Shown: in pieces, positions 1-7,063 of the stretch
Layout of the letters: every line of letters begins with the position of its first letter
How positions within the stretch are numbered: the first letter of the stretch is position 1
Assembly (NCBI GenBank): GCA_050247155.1
Contig: JBFWUS010000022.1
Location: 5,393 to 69,392, forward strand
DNA length: 64,000 bases
Reading direction: 5' to 3'
Source of the DNA: Mesorhizobium_G sp050247155
GTDB taxonomy: Bacteria > Pseudomonadota > Alphaproteobacteria > Rhizobiales > Rhizobiaceae
The notes under the pieces: model-generated
Databases searched by the model: none
What the model saw: only the letters and a program-made list of their open reading frames with translations
What the model was told of the DNA's origin: nothing
Position numbers and translations under genes: made by a program

Positions 1-381
1 ATGGGTATGACAGCGCATGTCGTCTTCAGCGCCATCGACCCCGCCGCGCCAGCAACAACCTCGGAAAAGGTCGTGCGCGAGATCATTCGCGGCGAGATCG
101 GATTCGATGGCCTTCTGATGAGCGACGACACCTCGATGAAGGCGCTTTCTGGGGATTTCCGCGAGAAGGCTGAAGCTATCCTTGCCGCCGGGGTCGATAT
201 CGTTCTTCACTGCAACGGCGTGATGGAGGAAATGGCGGGCATCGCGTCCGGAACCAGCGCCCTGATGGGCAAGTCGCTGGCGCGGGCTGACCGGGCCATT
301 GCCCGCCTGCAGAAGCACGACGCGGCGCATGAAGACGAAGTACGCGCCGAATTTAGTCAATATTTCGAGATGGTTGCTTAG
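1..381 (+). CDS. nagZ: Beta-N-acetylhexosaminidase, C-terminal part (cut by window edge)
   Basis: This is the C-terminal 126 residues of a family GH3 beta-N-acetylglucosaminidase, which removes GlcNAc from anhydromuropeptides in cytoplasmic cell-wall recycling. The segment carries the GH3 stretch IGFDGLLMSDDTSMKAL, containing the conserved (S/D)D region, followed by helices rich in Ala and Arg. Family members have about 330-350 residues, so the first two thirds lie upstream of the window and the ATG at position 1 is only an internal Met. The gene is followed 5 bp later by scpA, the usual alphaproteobacterial order nagZ-scpA-scpB, which supports the assignment. Confidence 0.88.
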   Translation: MGMTAHVVFSAIDPAAPATTSEKVVREIIRGEIGFDGLLMSDDTSMKALSGDFREKAEAILAAGVDIVLHCNGVMEEMAGIASGTSALMGKSLARADRAIARLQKHDAAHEDEVRAEFSQYFEMVA

Positions 382-386
382 AGGAC

Positions 387-1235
387 GTGAGCGAGACCGA
401 CAAACCACAGCTTGAGGCGGAACCGGCTCGACCGGTGCCGATGGATGAGTTGTGGAATGATAATCGGCCGGAAAAGGCATCGGATGAGCCGCTGCTGAAC
501 GTCGATGTGGCCGGCTTCGAAGGGCCGCTCGATTTGTTGCTGCACCTTGCGCGCAACCAAAAAGTCGATCTGACGCGAATCTCGGTCTTGGCGCTGGCTG
601 AGCAATACCTAACCTTTATCGAGCAGGTACGGGAGCTTCGTCTCGAAATCGCGGCCGACTATCTGGTGATGGCCGCTTGGCTGGCCTTCCTGAAATCCAA
701 GTTGCTGATCCCTAAGCAAGCTGGGCCTGACGGCCAGACCGGCGAGGATCTGGCCGAAGTGCTGCAATTCCGGTTGCGACGGCTCGAAGCGATGCGCGAC
801 GCCGCGTCACGCTTGATCAACCGCAATCGGCTTGGTCGCGACGTTTTCCAGCGTGGCATGCCGGAAGCCGTCATCATTGAAAAGCGCAATGAATACAGCG
901 CGTCGCTCTATGATCTTCTCAGCGCTTATGCGGCGCTGCGGCAGAAGAAGGCGATCACCAACGTGTCGATCGAAAAGCGCCAGGTTTGGTCCCTCAAGGA
1001 TGCGCGCGACATGCTGATGCGAATGTTGGGCGAACTGGGCGATTGGGCGGCGCTCGACCGCTTCCTGATCGATTACCTCATACCGCCCAGCCAGCGTACC
1101 ACTGCACTGGCCAGTAGCTTTGCGGTGAGCCTCGAATTGGCCCGCGAAGGCATCGTCGAAATCAAGCAGCTCGAGCCCTTTGCGCCGATCTTCATGCGCG
1201 GCAAAGCGGGCGGCAAGCAGGCAGTGAGCGTGTGA
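387..1235 (+). CDS. scpA: Segregation and condensation protein A (kleisin)
   Basis: A 282-residue kleisin subunit of the SMC-ScpAB condensin, which compacts and helps segregate the chromosome. The family hallmark FEGPLDLLLHLARNQKVDL lies near residues 48-66, where the N-terminal domain binds the SMC neck, and a winged-helix C-terminal domain ends in the typical ELVREGIVE-like segment (here ELAREGIVEIKQLEPFAPI). An acidic N-terminal tail of about 40 residues precedes the domain, as is common in rhizobia. The start is GTG at 387, just after nagZ. The stop overlaps the scpB start region (GTGATGATG), indicating translational coupling with its partner. Confidence 0.93.
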   Translation: MSETDKPQLEAEPARPVPMDELWNDNRPEKASDEPLLNVDVAGFEGPLDLLLHLARNQKVDLTRISVLALAEQYLTFIEQVRELRLEIAADYLVMAAWLAFLKSKLLIPKQAGPDGQTGEDLAEVLQFRLRRLEAMRDAASRLINRNRLGRDVFQRGMPEAVIIEKRNEYSASLYDLLSAYAALRQKKAITNVSIEKRQVWSLKDARDMLMRMLGELGDWAALDRFLIDYLIPPSQRTTALASSFAVSLELAREGIVEIKQLEPFAPIFMRGKAGGKQAVSV

Positions 1236-1978
1236 TGATGGACAGGTCCAACGCGGCCCTAAAGCCCCTCGAAGTCGAGGACGCCATGAACGACGATCGG
1301 ACGGAGCCCGAAAATCCCGCCGAACGGCTGGTTTTGGCCGAAACCGCGCGCATGGCCGAAGCGATCGTCTTTGCCAATGCGGCTCCCGTCAGCGAAGCCG
1401 CCATTGCCGAGCGCCTGCCCGCCGGCAGCAACATTCCGGCCGCGATGCTGCTGCTGCAGCAGATTTATGCCAAGCGCGGCGTTAATTTGGTCAAGGTGGG
1501 AGATGGCTGGGCCTTCCGTACAGCCGGCGACCTGTCATTCCTGATGAGCCGCGATGCGCTGCAACAGAAAAAACTGTCGCGCGCCGCGCTCGAAGTGCTC
1601 GCGATCATTGCCTACCACCAACCGGTCTCGCGCGCCGAAATCGAGGAAATCCGCGGTGTCGAGACCTCGAAAGGCACACTCGACACGTTGCTGGAGACCG
1701 AATGGATCAGGCTGCGTGGTCGCCGCCGCACGCCTGGAAGGCCGGTGACTTACGGCACGACGGACGCGTTCCTGGATCATTTCCAGCTTGAATCCGTGCG
1801 CGACCTGCCCGGCATTGAGGAATTGAAAGGGGCAGGGCTGCTGTCGCCGCGCATGCCGGCAAACTTCTCGGTGCCGACGCCGCCCGTCGATCCCGATGAA
1901 CTGACTGAGGATGAAGATCCGCTGACGGATATCGACCTCGAAGAGCTGGGATTGCTCACGCCGAAGGACCGGGATTGA
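1232..1978 (+). CDS. scpB: Segregation and condensation protein B
   Basis: A 248-residue ScpB, the winged-helix dimer that binds the ScpA kleisin linker in the SMC complex. Recognisable features are the EAIVFANAAPVSEAAIAERL helix pair, the SRAALEVLAIIAYHQPVSRA segment and the IEEIRGVETSKGTLDTLLE segment, followed by GRPVTYGTTDAFLDHF. The acidic C-terminal tail (PVDPDELTEDEDPLTDID) is typical of alphaproteobacterial members. Start codons are crowded: GTG at 1232 overlaps the scpA stop, and ATGs lie at 1235, 1238 and 1286; homology begins only around residue 30, so the first 18 residues are uncertain. It is co-transcribed with scpA. Confidence 0.92.
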   Translation: MMMDRSNAALKPLEVEDAMNDDRTEPENPAERLVLAETARMAEAIVFANAAPVSEAAIAERLPAGSNIPAAMLLLQQIYAKRGVNLVKVGDGWAFRTAGDLSFLMSRDALQQKKLSRAALEVLAIIAYHQPVSRAEIEEIRGVETSKGTLDTLLETEWIRLRGRRRTPGRPVTYGTTDAFLDHFQLESVRDLPGIEELKGAGLLSPRMPANFSVPTPPVDPDELTEDEDPLTDIDLEELGLLTPKDRD

Positions 1979-1998
1979 TAGCAGTCACCGCGTGACTA

Positions 1999-2046
1999 GC
2001 GATAATATCACTTGATCTGTGGGCTGGATTAGGCGATATTATCGCC
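1999..2046. promoter_or_regulatory. Paired palindromic operators upstream of the toxin gene
   Basis: Two related palindromes lie in the gap between scpB and the toxin gene. The right one, 2032-2046, is GGCGATA-T-TATCGCC, perfect with 7-bp arms, and ends immediately before the GTG start. The left one, 1999-2011, is GCGATA-A-TATCAC, with one mismatch. Their centres (2005 and 2039) are 34 bp apart, roughly three helical turns. Paired sites of this type are what autoregulating type II antitoxins bind, and the neighbouring antitoxin carries an XRE helix-turn-helix. The palindromes are read directly; the binding role is inferred. Confidence 0.6.
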
Positions 2047-2295
2047 GTGAAGACAATCGTCCTTACACATGCCGCCGCGAAAGATCTTGACGCGCTTCCC
2101 CAGGCGGCGCGGACAGCCGTAGACATAGCACTCTCTCGTTATGCCATTTCCGGCGAGGGCGACGTCAAGCGATTGCAAGGTCGCGATGGTTTTCGGATGC
2201 GCGTCGGCAACTATCGAGTTTTGTTCGATGAAGATCGGACAACAGTGCTGGCCGTTTATATCGGCAGGCGCGCGACGACGACCTACCGACGTTGA
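2047..2295 (+). CDS. RelE/ParE-superfamily toxin
   Basis: An 82-residue basic protein with the RelE fold signature: an N-terminal strand and helix (VLTHAAAKDLDALPQ), then GDVKRLQGRDGFRMRVGNYR, a strand VLFDEDRTTVLAVYIGRR and a terminal TTTYRR. Such toxins usually cleave ribosome-bound mRNA; ParE relatives poison gyrase. The GDVKRL and FRMRVGNYRVLF pattern fits RelE better than ParE. The GTG start at 2047 directly follows a palindromic operator. The antitoxin starts 16 bp downstream. Toxin-first order is typical of HigBA-like modules rather than classical relBE. The pair interrupts the otherwise usual scpB-tatA spacing, suggesting acquisition by transfer. Confidence 0.82.
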   Translation: MKTIVLTHAAAKDLDALPQAARTAVDIALSRYAISGEGDVKRLQGRDGFRMRVGNYRVLFDEDRTTVLAVYIGRRATTTYRR

Positions 2296-2311
2296 AAAGG
2301 AAGAACGAGCA

Positions 2312-2698
2312 ATGGCCGAGATTCAGGTGATCCGTAGCCAAAACGGTGAAGAAATGGTCGTCCTGCCGCGCGCCGACTATGACGCGTTGGTCGCCGCCGC
2401 AGCCGAAATGGATGAAGATGCCGCCGATCTTGCGATGTATGACGCGCGTAAGTCGGAACTGATGGCGTCGACAAATGCGGTGCTGCCGGCCAAGGTGAGT
2501 ACGCTGATTTTGGAAGGCAACGGCCGTCTCAAGGCCATACGTCTCTGGCGATCGATGACGCAATCGGAATTGGCGGCGGCGGTGGGTATCGGGCAGGGAT
2601 ATTTGTCTGATCTGGAGGCCCGTAATAAGACAGGTTCGCCGGAGACGGTGGCGGCGCTGGCTGTTGCGCTAGGTGTTCCAGTTGAATGGATTGATTGA
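2312..2698 (+). CDS. Antitoxin: N-terminal prevent-host-death-like segment fused to XRE helix-turn-helix
   Basis: A 128-residue protein, partner of the RelE-like toxin. Residues 1-45 (IQVIRSQNGEEMVVLPRADY, then an acidic helix MDEDAADLAMYDARK) look like the toxin-binding part of Phd/RelB-type antitoxins. Residues about 70-128 form an XRE/lambda-repressor domain (LWRSMTQSELAAAVGIGQGY, then LSDLEARNKTGSPETVAALA), ending VPVEWID. It should neutralise the toxin and repress the operon through the two upstream palindromes. The start is ATG 2312, preceded by the purine-rich GAAAAGGAAGA at 2293-2303; a longer open frame back to 2141 overlaps the toxin and is not used. The domain reading is from sequence pattern only. 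Confidence 0.75.
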   Translation: MAEIQVIRSQNGEEMVVLPRADYDALVAAAAEMDEDAADLAMYDARKSELMASTNAVLPAKVSTLILEGNGRLKAIRLWRSMTQSELAAAVGIGQGYLSDLEARNKTGSPETVAALAVALGVPVEWID

Positions 2699-2765
2699 GC
2701 AGCGAAAGGGCGAAATCGCGGCAGCCGCCACACTTTCTCGCCAGTTCGCGCACTATCATTTGAAA

Positions 2766-2798
2766 CCCGACGCGAAAGCGCATAGATCACGCGTCGGG
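2766..2798. other. Hairpin in the tatA leader
   Basis: A perfect 9-bp inverted repeat, CCCGACGCG at 2766-2774 and CGCGTCGGG at 2790-2798, with a 15-nt loop, 23 bp before the tatA start. There is no T-run on the + side, so it is not a terminator for the upstream antitoxin. It could be an operator or a structured leader; nothing in the sequence decides which. Confidence 0.35.
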
Positions 2799-2821
2799 AA
2801 ACTAATCCGGAAGAGAGTAGA

Positions 2822-3040
2822 ATGGGTTCCTTTTCGATCTGGCACTGGCTCATCGTCCTCGTGGTGGTGCTGCTGCTGTTTGGCCGCGGCAAGATCCCCG
2901 AACTGATGGGTGACATGGCCAAGGGCATCAAGAGCTTCAAGAAGGGCATGGCCGACGACGAGGCCGCCGACGACTCGCGCACGGTGGAACACCGCAACGA
3001 CGAGACCGTTGAGCCGGTCAAGAAGGCAACGAAGAGCTGA
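2822..3040 (+). CDS. tatA: Sec-independent protein translocase subunit TatA
   Basis: A 72-residue TatA, which multimerises to form the passage for folded, twin-arginine-signalled proteins across the inner membrane. It has the standard layout: a short N-terminal transmembrane helix (HWLIVLVVVLLLFGRGKIPEL), an FGRGK hinge, an amphipathic helix (MGDMAKGIKSFKKGMADDE) and a charged C-terminal tail. The ATG at 2822 follows AGAGAGTAGA at 2813-2822. It is the first gene of tatABC; tatB follows after 27 bp. At least one protein in this window, the L,D-transpeptidase at 61724, carries a probable Tat signal. Confidence 0.95.
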   Translation: MGSFSIWHWLIVLVVVLLLFGRGKIPELMGDMAKGIKSFKKGMADDEAADDSRTVEHRNDETVEPVKKATKS

Positions 3041-3067
3041 TTTTCCCCCTAAGGGAAAGCTGTCGCA

Positions 3068-3715
3068 ATGCTTGAAGTCGGCTGGAGTGAGATGCTGGTG
3101 ATTGCGATCGTCATGATCGTGGTCGTCGGCCCAAAGGATTTGCCGCGTATGCTCCGAACCTTCGGGCGTACGACGGCAAAGCTGCGTACGATGGCCGGCG
3201 ATTTTCAGAAGCAGTTCAACGAGGCGCTGCAAGAAGCCGAATTGGACGACGTGAAGAAGTCCGTCGACAGTCTGCGCAGCCTCAATCCGGCCGCCGAAAT
3301 CCGCAAGCAGCTCAATCCGTTCGAGAAAACCGCCTCCGATGTGCGTGCCGGGCTCGACAATATGATGAAGCCGCAAGCGCCAAAATCGGCCGAGCCGGAT
3401 GTCCACCCGGCTGAGCCGCTGAAGAATGGCGCGACCGAAATGCCGGGAACGCCCGGCCCAACGGCCATGCCCGAACCGCCGAAGCTGGATCCTTCCGCGC
3501 CGCCGCCTCCAACATCGGCTGCCGAGGCACGACAAGCCGCTGCTGCTGCCGCGTTGAAGGCCGCGATGTCCAAGCCAGAAACGCCCGCGCCGGTCGAAAA
3601 GCCGAAGGCCGCGAAGCCATCAGGAGCGCCGGCCAAGCCGGCTGCCAAGCCAGCCGAAAAGCCGAAAGCTGTGGCGAAGACCGCCCCTAAGAAAAGCGCG
3701 GGGAAGACCGCGTGA
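3068..3715 (+). CDS. tatB: Sec-independent protein translocase subunit TatB
   Basis: A 215-residue TatB, which with TatC forms the twin-arginine signal receptor. The N-terminus (MLEVGWSEMLVIAIVMIVVV, then GPKDLPRMLRTFG) has the single membrane helix with its acidic Glu and the GPKDLP turn, followed by a long amphipathic helix (LRTMAGDFQKQFNEALQEAE). From about residue 105 the protein becomes a low-complexity Pro/Ala/Lys tail (PAKPAAKPAEKPKAVAKTA), longer than in enterobacteria but common in rhizobia. Its TGA overlaps the GTG start of tatC by four bases. Confidence 0.94.
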   Translation: MLEVGWSEMLVIAIVMIVVVGPKDLPRMLRTFGRTTAKLRTMAGDFQKQFNEALQEAELDDVKKSVDSLRSLNPAAEIRKQLNPFEKTASDVRAGLDNMMKPQAPKSAEPDVHPAEPLKNGATEMPGTPGPTAMPEPPKLDPSAPPPPTSAAEARQAAAAAALKAAMSKPETPAPVEKPKAAKPSGAPAKPAAKPAEKPKAVAKTAPKKSAGKTA

Positions 3716-4560
3716 GGACCGAAGCCGACGAGCAGGAAATCGAAAAATCGTCCGCGCCGCTGATCGAACATCTGATCGAGTTGCGCACGCGGCTCATGTG
3801 GTCGATCGGGGGCTTTTTCATTGCGTTCCTGGTGTGTTTCTTCTTCGCCAAGCAGCTTTTCAACCTGCTGGTGATCCCGTTCAAATGGGCGACTGAATGG
3901 GCGGGAATGGCGAGCCAGAAGGTTGAGCTGATCTACACCGCCCCGCAGGAATTCTTTTTCACGCAGATCAAACTTGCGATGTTCGGCGGCATGGTGATCG
4001 CCTTTCCGGTGATCGCCACCCAGCTCTATAAATTCATCGCCCCGGGCCTCTATAAGAACGAGCGCGCGGCGTTTTTTCCGTTCCTGGTCGCTTCGCCGCT
4101 GCTTTTCCTGATGGGCGCGGCGCTGGTCTATTTCTTCTTCACGCCGATGGTGATGTGGTTCTTCCTCGCCATGCAGCAGACCGGCGGCGACGGCGAGGTG
4201 CAGATTTCGCTGTTGCCAAAGGTGTCGGAATATCTGTCTCTGATCATGACGCTGATCTTCTCCTTCGGCCTGGTGTTCCAGTTGCCGGTGGTGACGACCT
4301 TGATGGCGCGCGTCGGGTTGGTCAGCTCGCAAGGGCTAAAGGACAAGCGCAAATGGGCGATCGTGATCGCCTTCGTCGTGGCCGCCGTGCTGACCCCGCC
4401 TGATCCGATCAGCCAGATCGGCTTGGCCTTGCCGACCATCCTTCTCTACGAGATTTCGATCATCTGCGCCGGCTGGGTGGAGAAAAAACGCGAGGAAGAG
4501 CGGCTCGAACGCGAGAATGCGGAGGCGTCGCCGCCGGCGAAGGCCGAGCCGACAGCCTAG
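3712..4560 (+). CDS. tatC: Sec-independent protein translocase subunit TatC
   Basis: A 282-residue integral membrane protein with six predicted helices, the core of the twin-arginine signal receptor. The N-terminus has the family motif APLIEHLIELRTRL, and helix segments include WSIGGFFIAFLVCFFFAKQL, VIAFPVIATQLYKFIAPGLY and FGLVFQLPVVTTLMARVGLV. KRKWAIVIAFVVAAVLTPPD with the conserved TPPDPISQ loop lies near residues 205-230. The protein ends in a charged cytoplasmic tail rich in Glu/Lys. The GTG start overlaps the tatB stop (GTGA), so translation is coupled. Confidence 0.95.
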   Translation: MRTEADEQEIEKSSAPLIEHLIELRTRLMWSIGGFFIAFLVCFFFAKQLFNLLVIPFKWATEWAGMASQKVELIYTAPQEFFFTQIKLAMFGGMVIAFPVIATQLYKFIAPGLYKNERAAFFPFLVASPLLFLMGAALVYFFFTPMVMWFFLAMQQTGGDGEVQISLLPKVSEYLSLIMTLIFSFGLVFQLPVVTTLMARVGLVSSQGLKDKRKWAIVIAFVVAAVLTPPDPISQIGLALPTILLYEISIICAGWVEKKREEERLERENAEASPPAKAEPTA

Positions 4561-4603
4561 GCCAACGCCGCATTTCTCCTGCCCACCCTTGCATCTGACG
4601 GCG

Positions 4604-4623
4604 GCGGGGTTTACCCCGCTTTC
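4604..4623 (+). terminator. Possible weak terminator after tatC
   Basis: GCGGGG-TTTA-CCCCGC (4604-4619) forms a 6-bp GC stem with a four-base loop, followed by TTT. It lies 44 bp after the tatC stop and 66 bp before serS. The T-run is short, so termination would be partial at best. Confidence 0.35.
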
Positions 4624-4688
4624 CGCCCTTGCTTTGCTCGACCTAGCTGGCATTCACCTGATTCAAGCCGAACTCGACTGGTTTTTGC

Positions 4689-6056
4689 ATGCTCGACATC
4701 AAATGGATTCGCGAAAAGCCCGACGCGCTGGTGAAAGCGCTGGTCAAGCGGGGCAATTCGGAAGCCTCGGCGCAGGAGACCGTGGACGCCGTCATCAACG
4801 CCGACGAGGAGCGCCGCGCGCATCTGGGCAAACTCCAGGAGCAGCAGGAAGCGCGCAACCAGAAGTCCAAGGAGATCGGCAACGCCATGCGCGCCGGCGA
4901 CATGGCCAAGGCTGAGGCGCTGAAGGGCGAAGTCAACGAGATCAAGGCCTGGCTGTCGGGAGCCGAGCAGCTTGAGCGCGAAATCGACGACCGACTGCGC
5001 AACACGCTGGCGGTCATTCCCAACGTGCCGCTGGACGAGGTGCCGGTCGGCAAGGACGAGCATGACAATGTCGAGGTGCGCCGCTGGGGCGCCGAACTTA
5101 TTGCCGCGCGCCAGCGCAATATGGGCAACAAGCCGAAAGAGCATTTCGAGATCGGCGAAGCGCTCGGCATGATGGACTTTGAGCGCGCGGCAAAGCTGTC
5201 CGGTTCGCGGTTCACTGTGCTCAAGGGCCAGCTTGCGCGGCTGGAACGTGCGCTTGGCCAGTTCATGCTCGATCTACATACGACGGAGAATGGGTACACG
5301 GAGGTAATCCCCCCGCTCATGGTTCGCGACCAAGCGATGTTTGGTACGGGCAACCTGCCGAAGTTTGAAGAAGATTTGTATGTAGCCCGCAGTGGAAAAT
5401 GGGTTCAGGTCTACGATGCAGCCGTACCATCGGACTTGCGAACAGAAGATCGTTGGCTAATCCCCACCGCAGAGGTCCCTCTTACCAACCTTGTCCGCGA
5501 GGAAATCACGCCGACCGAAAAGCTCCCACTGCGCTTCACGGCTCTCACCCCGTGTTTCCGTTCCGAAGCGGGGTCCGCCGGGCGCGACACGCGCGGCATG
5601 CTGCGCCAGCATCAGTTCTATAAGGTGGAATTGGTGTCGATCACGACCCAGGAAACGTCGCTGGAAGAGCATGAACGCATGACCTCCGCTGCCGAGGAGG
5701 TGCTGAAGCGTCTCGGCCTGCCGTACCGGACTGTGGTTCTGTGCACGGGTGATATGGGCTTCGGCTCGCGCAAGACTTATGACATCGAGGTCTGGCTGCC
5801 GGGCCAAAACGCTTTCCGCGAGATTTCATCGTGCTCGGTCTGCGGCGACTTCCAGGCCCGGCGCATGGACGCCCGCTACCGTGCCAAGGATGAGAAGCAG
5901 ACCCAATTCGTCCACACGCTGAATGGTTCCGGCGTCGCGGTCGGCCGCGCGCTGATCGCGGTGATGGAAAATTATCAGAACGAGGACGGCTCGGTCACAA
6001 TTCCTGAAGCGCTGCGGCCCTATATGGGCGGGCTGGAGAGGATTGAGCGGAGATGA
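4689..6056 (+). CDS. serS: Seryl-tRNA synthetase
   Basis: A class II synthetase charging tRNA-Ser, 455 residues. The N-terminal coiled-coil arm (about residues 25-110) is followed by the catalytic core with motif 2 (FRSEAGSAGRDTRGMLRQHQ) and motif 3 (LNGSGVAVGRALIAVMENYQ). Members usually have about 425-430 residues; the excess includes a segment around residues 228-255 (RSGKWVQVYDAAVPSDLRTE) just before the conserved WLIPTAEVPLTNLV. The DNA for codons about 199-273 uses many A/T third positions (31 of 75 counted) while flanking serS codons are strongly GC-ending, suggesting a replaced or inserted patch. The start at 4689 has no clear Shine-Dalgarno. Confidence 0.94.
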   Translation: MLDIKWIREKPDALVKALVKRGNSEASAQETVDAVINADEERRAHLGKLQEQQEARNQKSKEIGNAMRAGDMAKAEALKGEVNEIKAWLSGAEQLEREIDDRLRNTLAVIPNVPLDEVPVGKDEHDNVEVRRWGAELIAARQRNMGNKPKEHFEIGEALGMMDFERAAKLSGSRFTVLKGQLARLERALGQFMLDLHTTENGYTEVIPPLMVRDQAMFGTGNLPKFEEDLYVARSGKWVQVYDAAVPSDLRTEDRWLIPTAEVPLTNLVREEITPTEKLPLRFTALTPCFRSEAGSAGRDTRGMLRQHQFYKVELVSITTQETSLEEHERMTSAAEEVLKRLGLPYRTVVLCTGDMGFGSRKTYDIEVWLPGQNAFREISSCSVCGDFQARRMDARYRAKDEKQTQFVHTLNGSGVAVGRALIAVMENYQNEDGSVTIPEALRPYMGGLERIERR

Positions 6057-6070
6057 TAGCGCTCGACGTT

Positions 6071-6263
6071 GCCCCCCTCTGTCCTGTCGGACTGCCTGGC
6101 CCGAGCCACGGGTCTCGGCCCGTCCTTCGGACCCCCCACAAGGGGGGAGATCGGCAGCGTCAACAACGGCGCTCGTTCTGCAAAGTCGGCGATTGGCGAA
6201 ACCATCACAGCCGGCTGATCTCCCCCCTTGAGGGGGAGATGTCCGGCAGGACAGAGGGGGGTC
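6071..6263. repeat. Palindromic intergenic repeat, copy 1 (RIME-like)
   Basis: The gap between serS and surE is filled by an element whose ends are inverted copies: CCCCCCTCTGTCCTG at the left and CAGGACAGAGGGGGG at the right. Inside the right arm is TGATCTCCCCCCTTGAGGGG with GGAGATGTCCGG. The left arm carries about 40 extra bases (GCCTGGCCCGAGCCACGGGT and following) relative to the copy at 13961. The middle TTGGCGAAACC is shared with that copy. The form recalls rhizobial intergenic mosaic elements; this name is from memory of similar sequences in rhizobia. Confidence 0.75.
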
Positions 6264-6304
6264 GGTTCGTCACCCAAGCTCAACGCCGGAAAGCGAACTA
6301 ACGC

Positions 6305-7063
6305 ATGCGCATTCTCCTCACCAACGACGACGGCATCCATGCCGAGGGCCTCGCCTCGCTGGAGCGGGTCGCCCGCACGCTGTCCGACGACGTCTGGGTG
6401 GTCGCGCCGGAATTCGACCAGTCCGGTTATGCACACTCGCTATCCCTCTCCGAACCGCTGCGGCTGCGCAAGATCGGCGACAAGCATTTTGCACTGCGCG
6501 GCACGCCGACCGATTGCGTCATCATGGGCGTGCGAAAACTGCTGCCGGAGCCGCCGGACCTGATCCTCTCGGGCGTCAATTCCGGCGCCAATCTGGCTGA
6601 TGACGTGACCTATTCGGGCACTGTCGCGGGCGCGATGGAAGGCGCCATGCTGGGCGTCAAGTCAATCGCGTTGAGCCAGGCTTACAATGTGTTGAACGAC
6701 GAGCGCGTCGTGCCTTACGATACGACAGAGGCACTCGCGCCGGCCCTGCTGGACAAGTTGATTTCCACAGAACTGCCGCCTGGCGTGCTGCTCAACGTCA
6801 ACTTTCCGAATTGCGCGCCGGACGAGGTGCAAGGCACCGAGGTCACCGCGCAGGGCCGCATCGTTCACGGCATGTGGATCGACGAACGCCGCGACGGCCG
6901 CGGTCTGCCCTATTATTGGCTGCGTTTCGGCCGCGAGCCGGCCGAACTTGTAGAAGGCACCGACCTGCACGCCATCCGAAACCGATACGTCTCGGTGACG
7001 CCGTTGCAACTCGACCTGACAGCGCACAAGCTGCGCGCAAAACTCTCGAAAGCCCTGGCATGA
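6305..7063 (+). CDS. surE: 5'/3'-nucleotidase SurE (survival protein)
   Basis: A 252-residue metal-dependent phosphatase acting on nucleoside monophosphates, of the SurE family. The metal site is given by the N-terminal MRILLTNDDGIHAEG (Asp-Asp at residues 8-9), the Ser of DQSGYAHS and the Asn of LILSGVNSGANLADD. The order serS-surE-pcm-nlpD is widespread in proteobacteria and links the gene to stationary-phase survival. The ATG at 6305 lies 41 bp after the repeat element; the TGA overlaps the pcm ATG in an ATGA, so the two are coupled. Confidence 0.95.
   Translation: MRILLTNDDGIHAEGLASLERVARTLSDDVWVVAPEFDQSGYAHSLSLSEPLRLRKIGDKHFALRGTPTDCVIMGVRKLLPEPPDLILSGVNSGANLADDVTYSGTVAGAMEGAMLGVKSIALSQAYNVLNDERVVPYDTTEALAPALLDKLISTELPPGVLLNVNFPNCAPDEVQGTEVTAQGRIVHGMWIDERRDGRGLPYYWLRFGREPAELVEGTDLHAIRNRYVSVTPLQLDLTAHKLRAKLSKALA

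Noticed and set aside
1..3. ATG at the window edge as the start of nagZ
   Set aside because: The catalytic TIM-barrel beginning is missing; the codon is an internal Met of a truncated gene.
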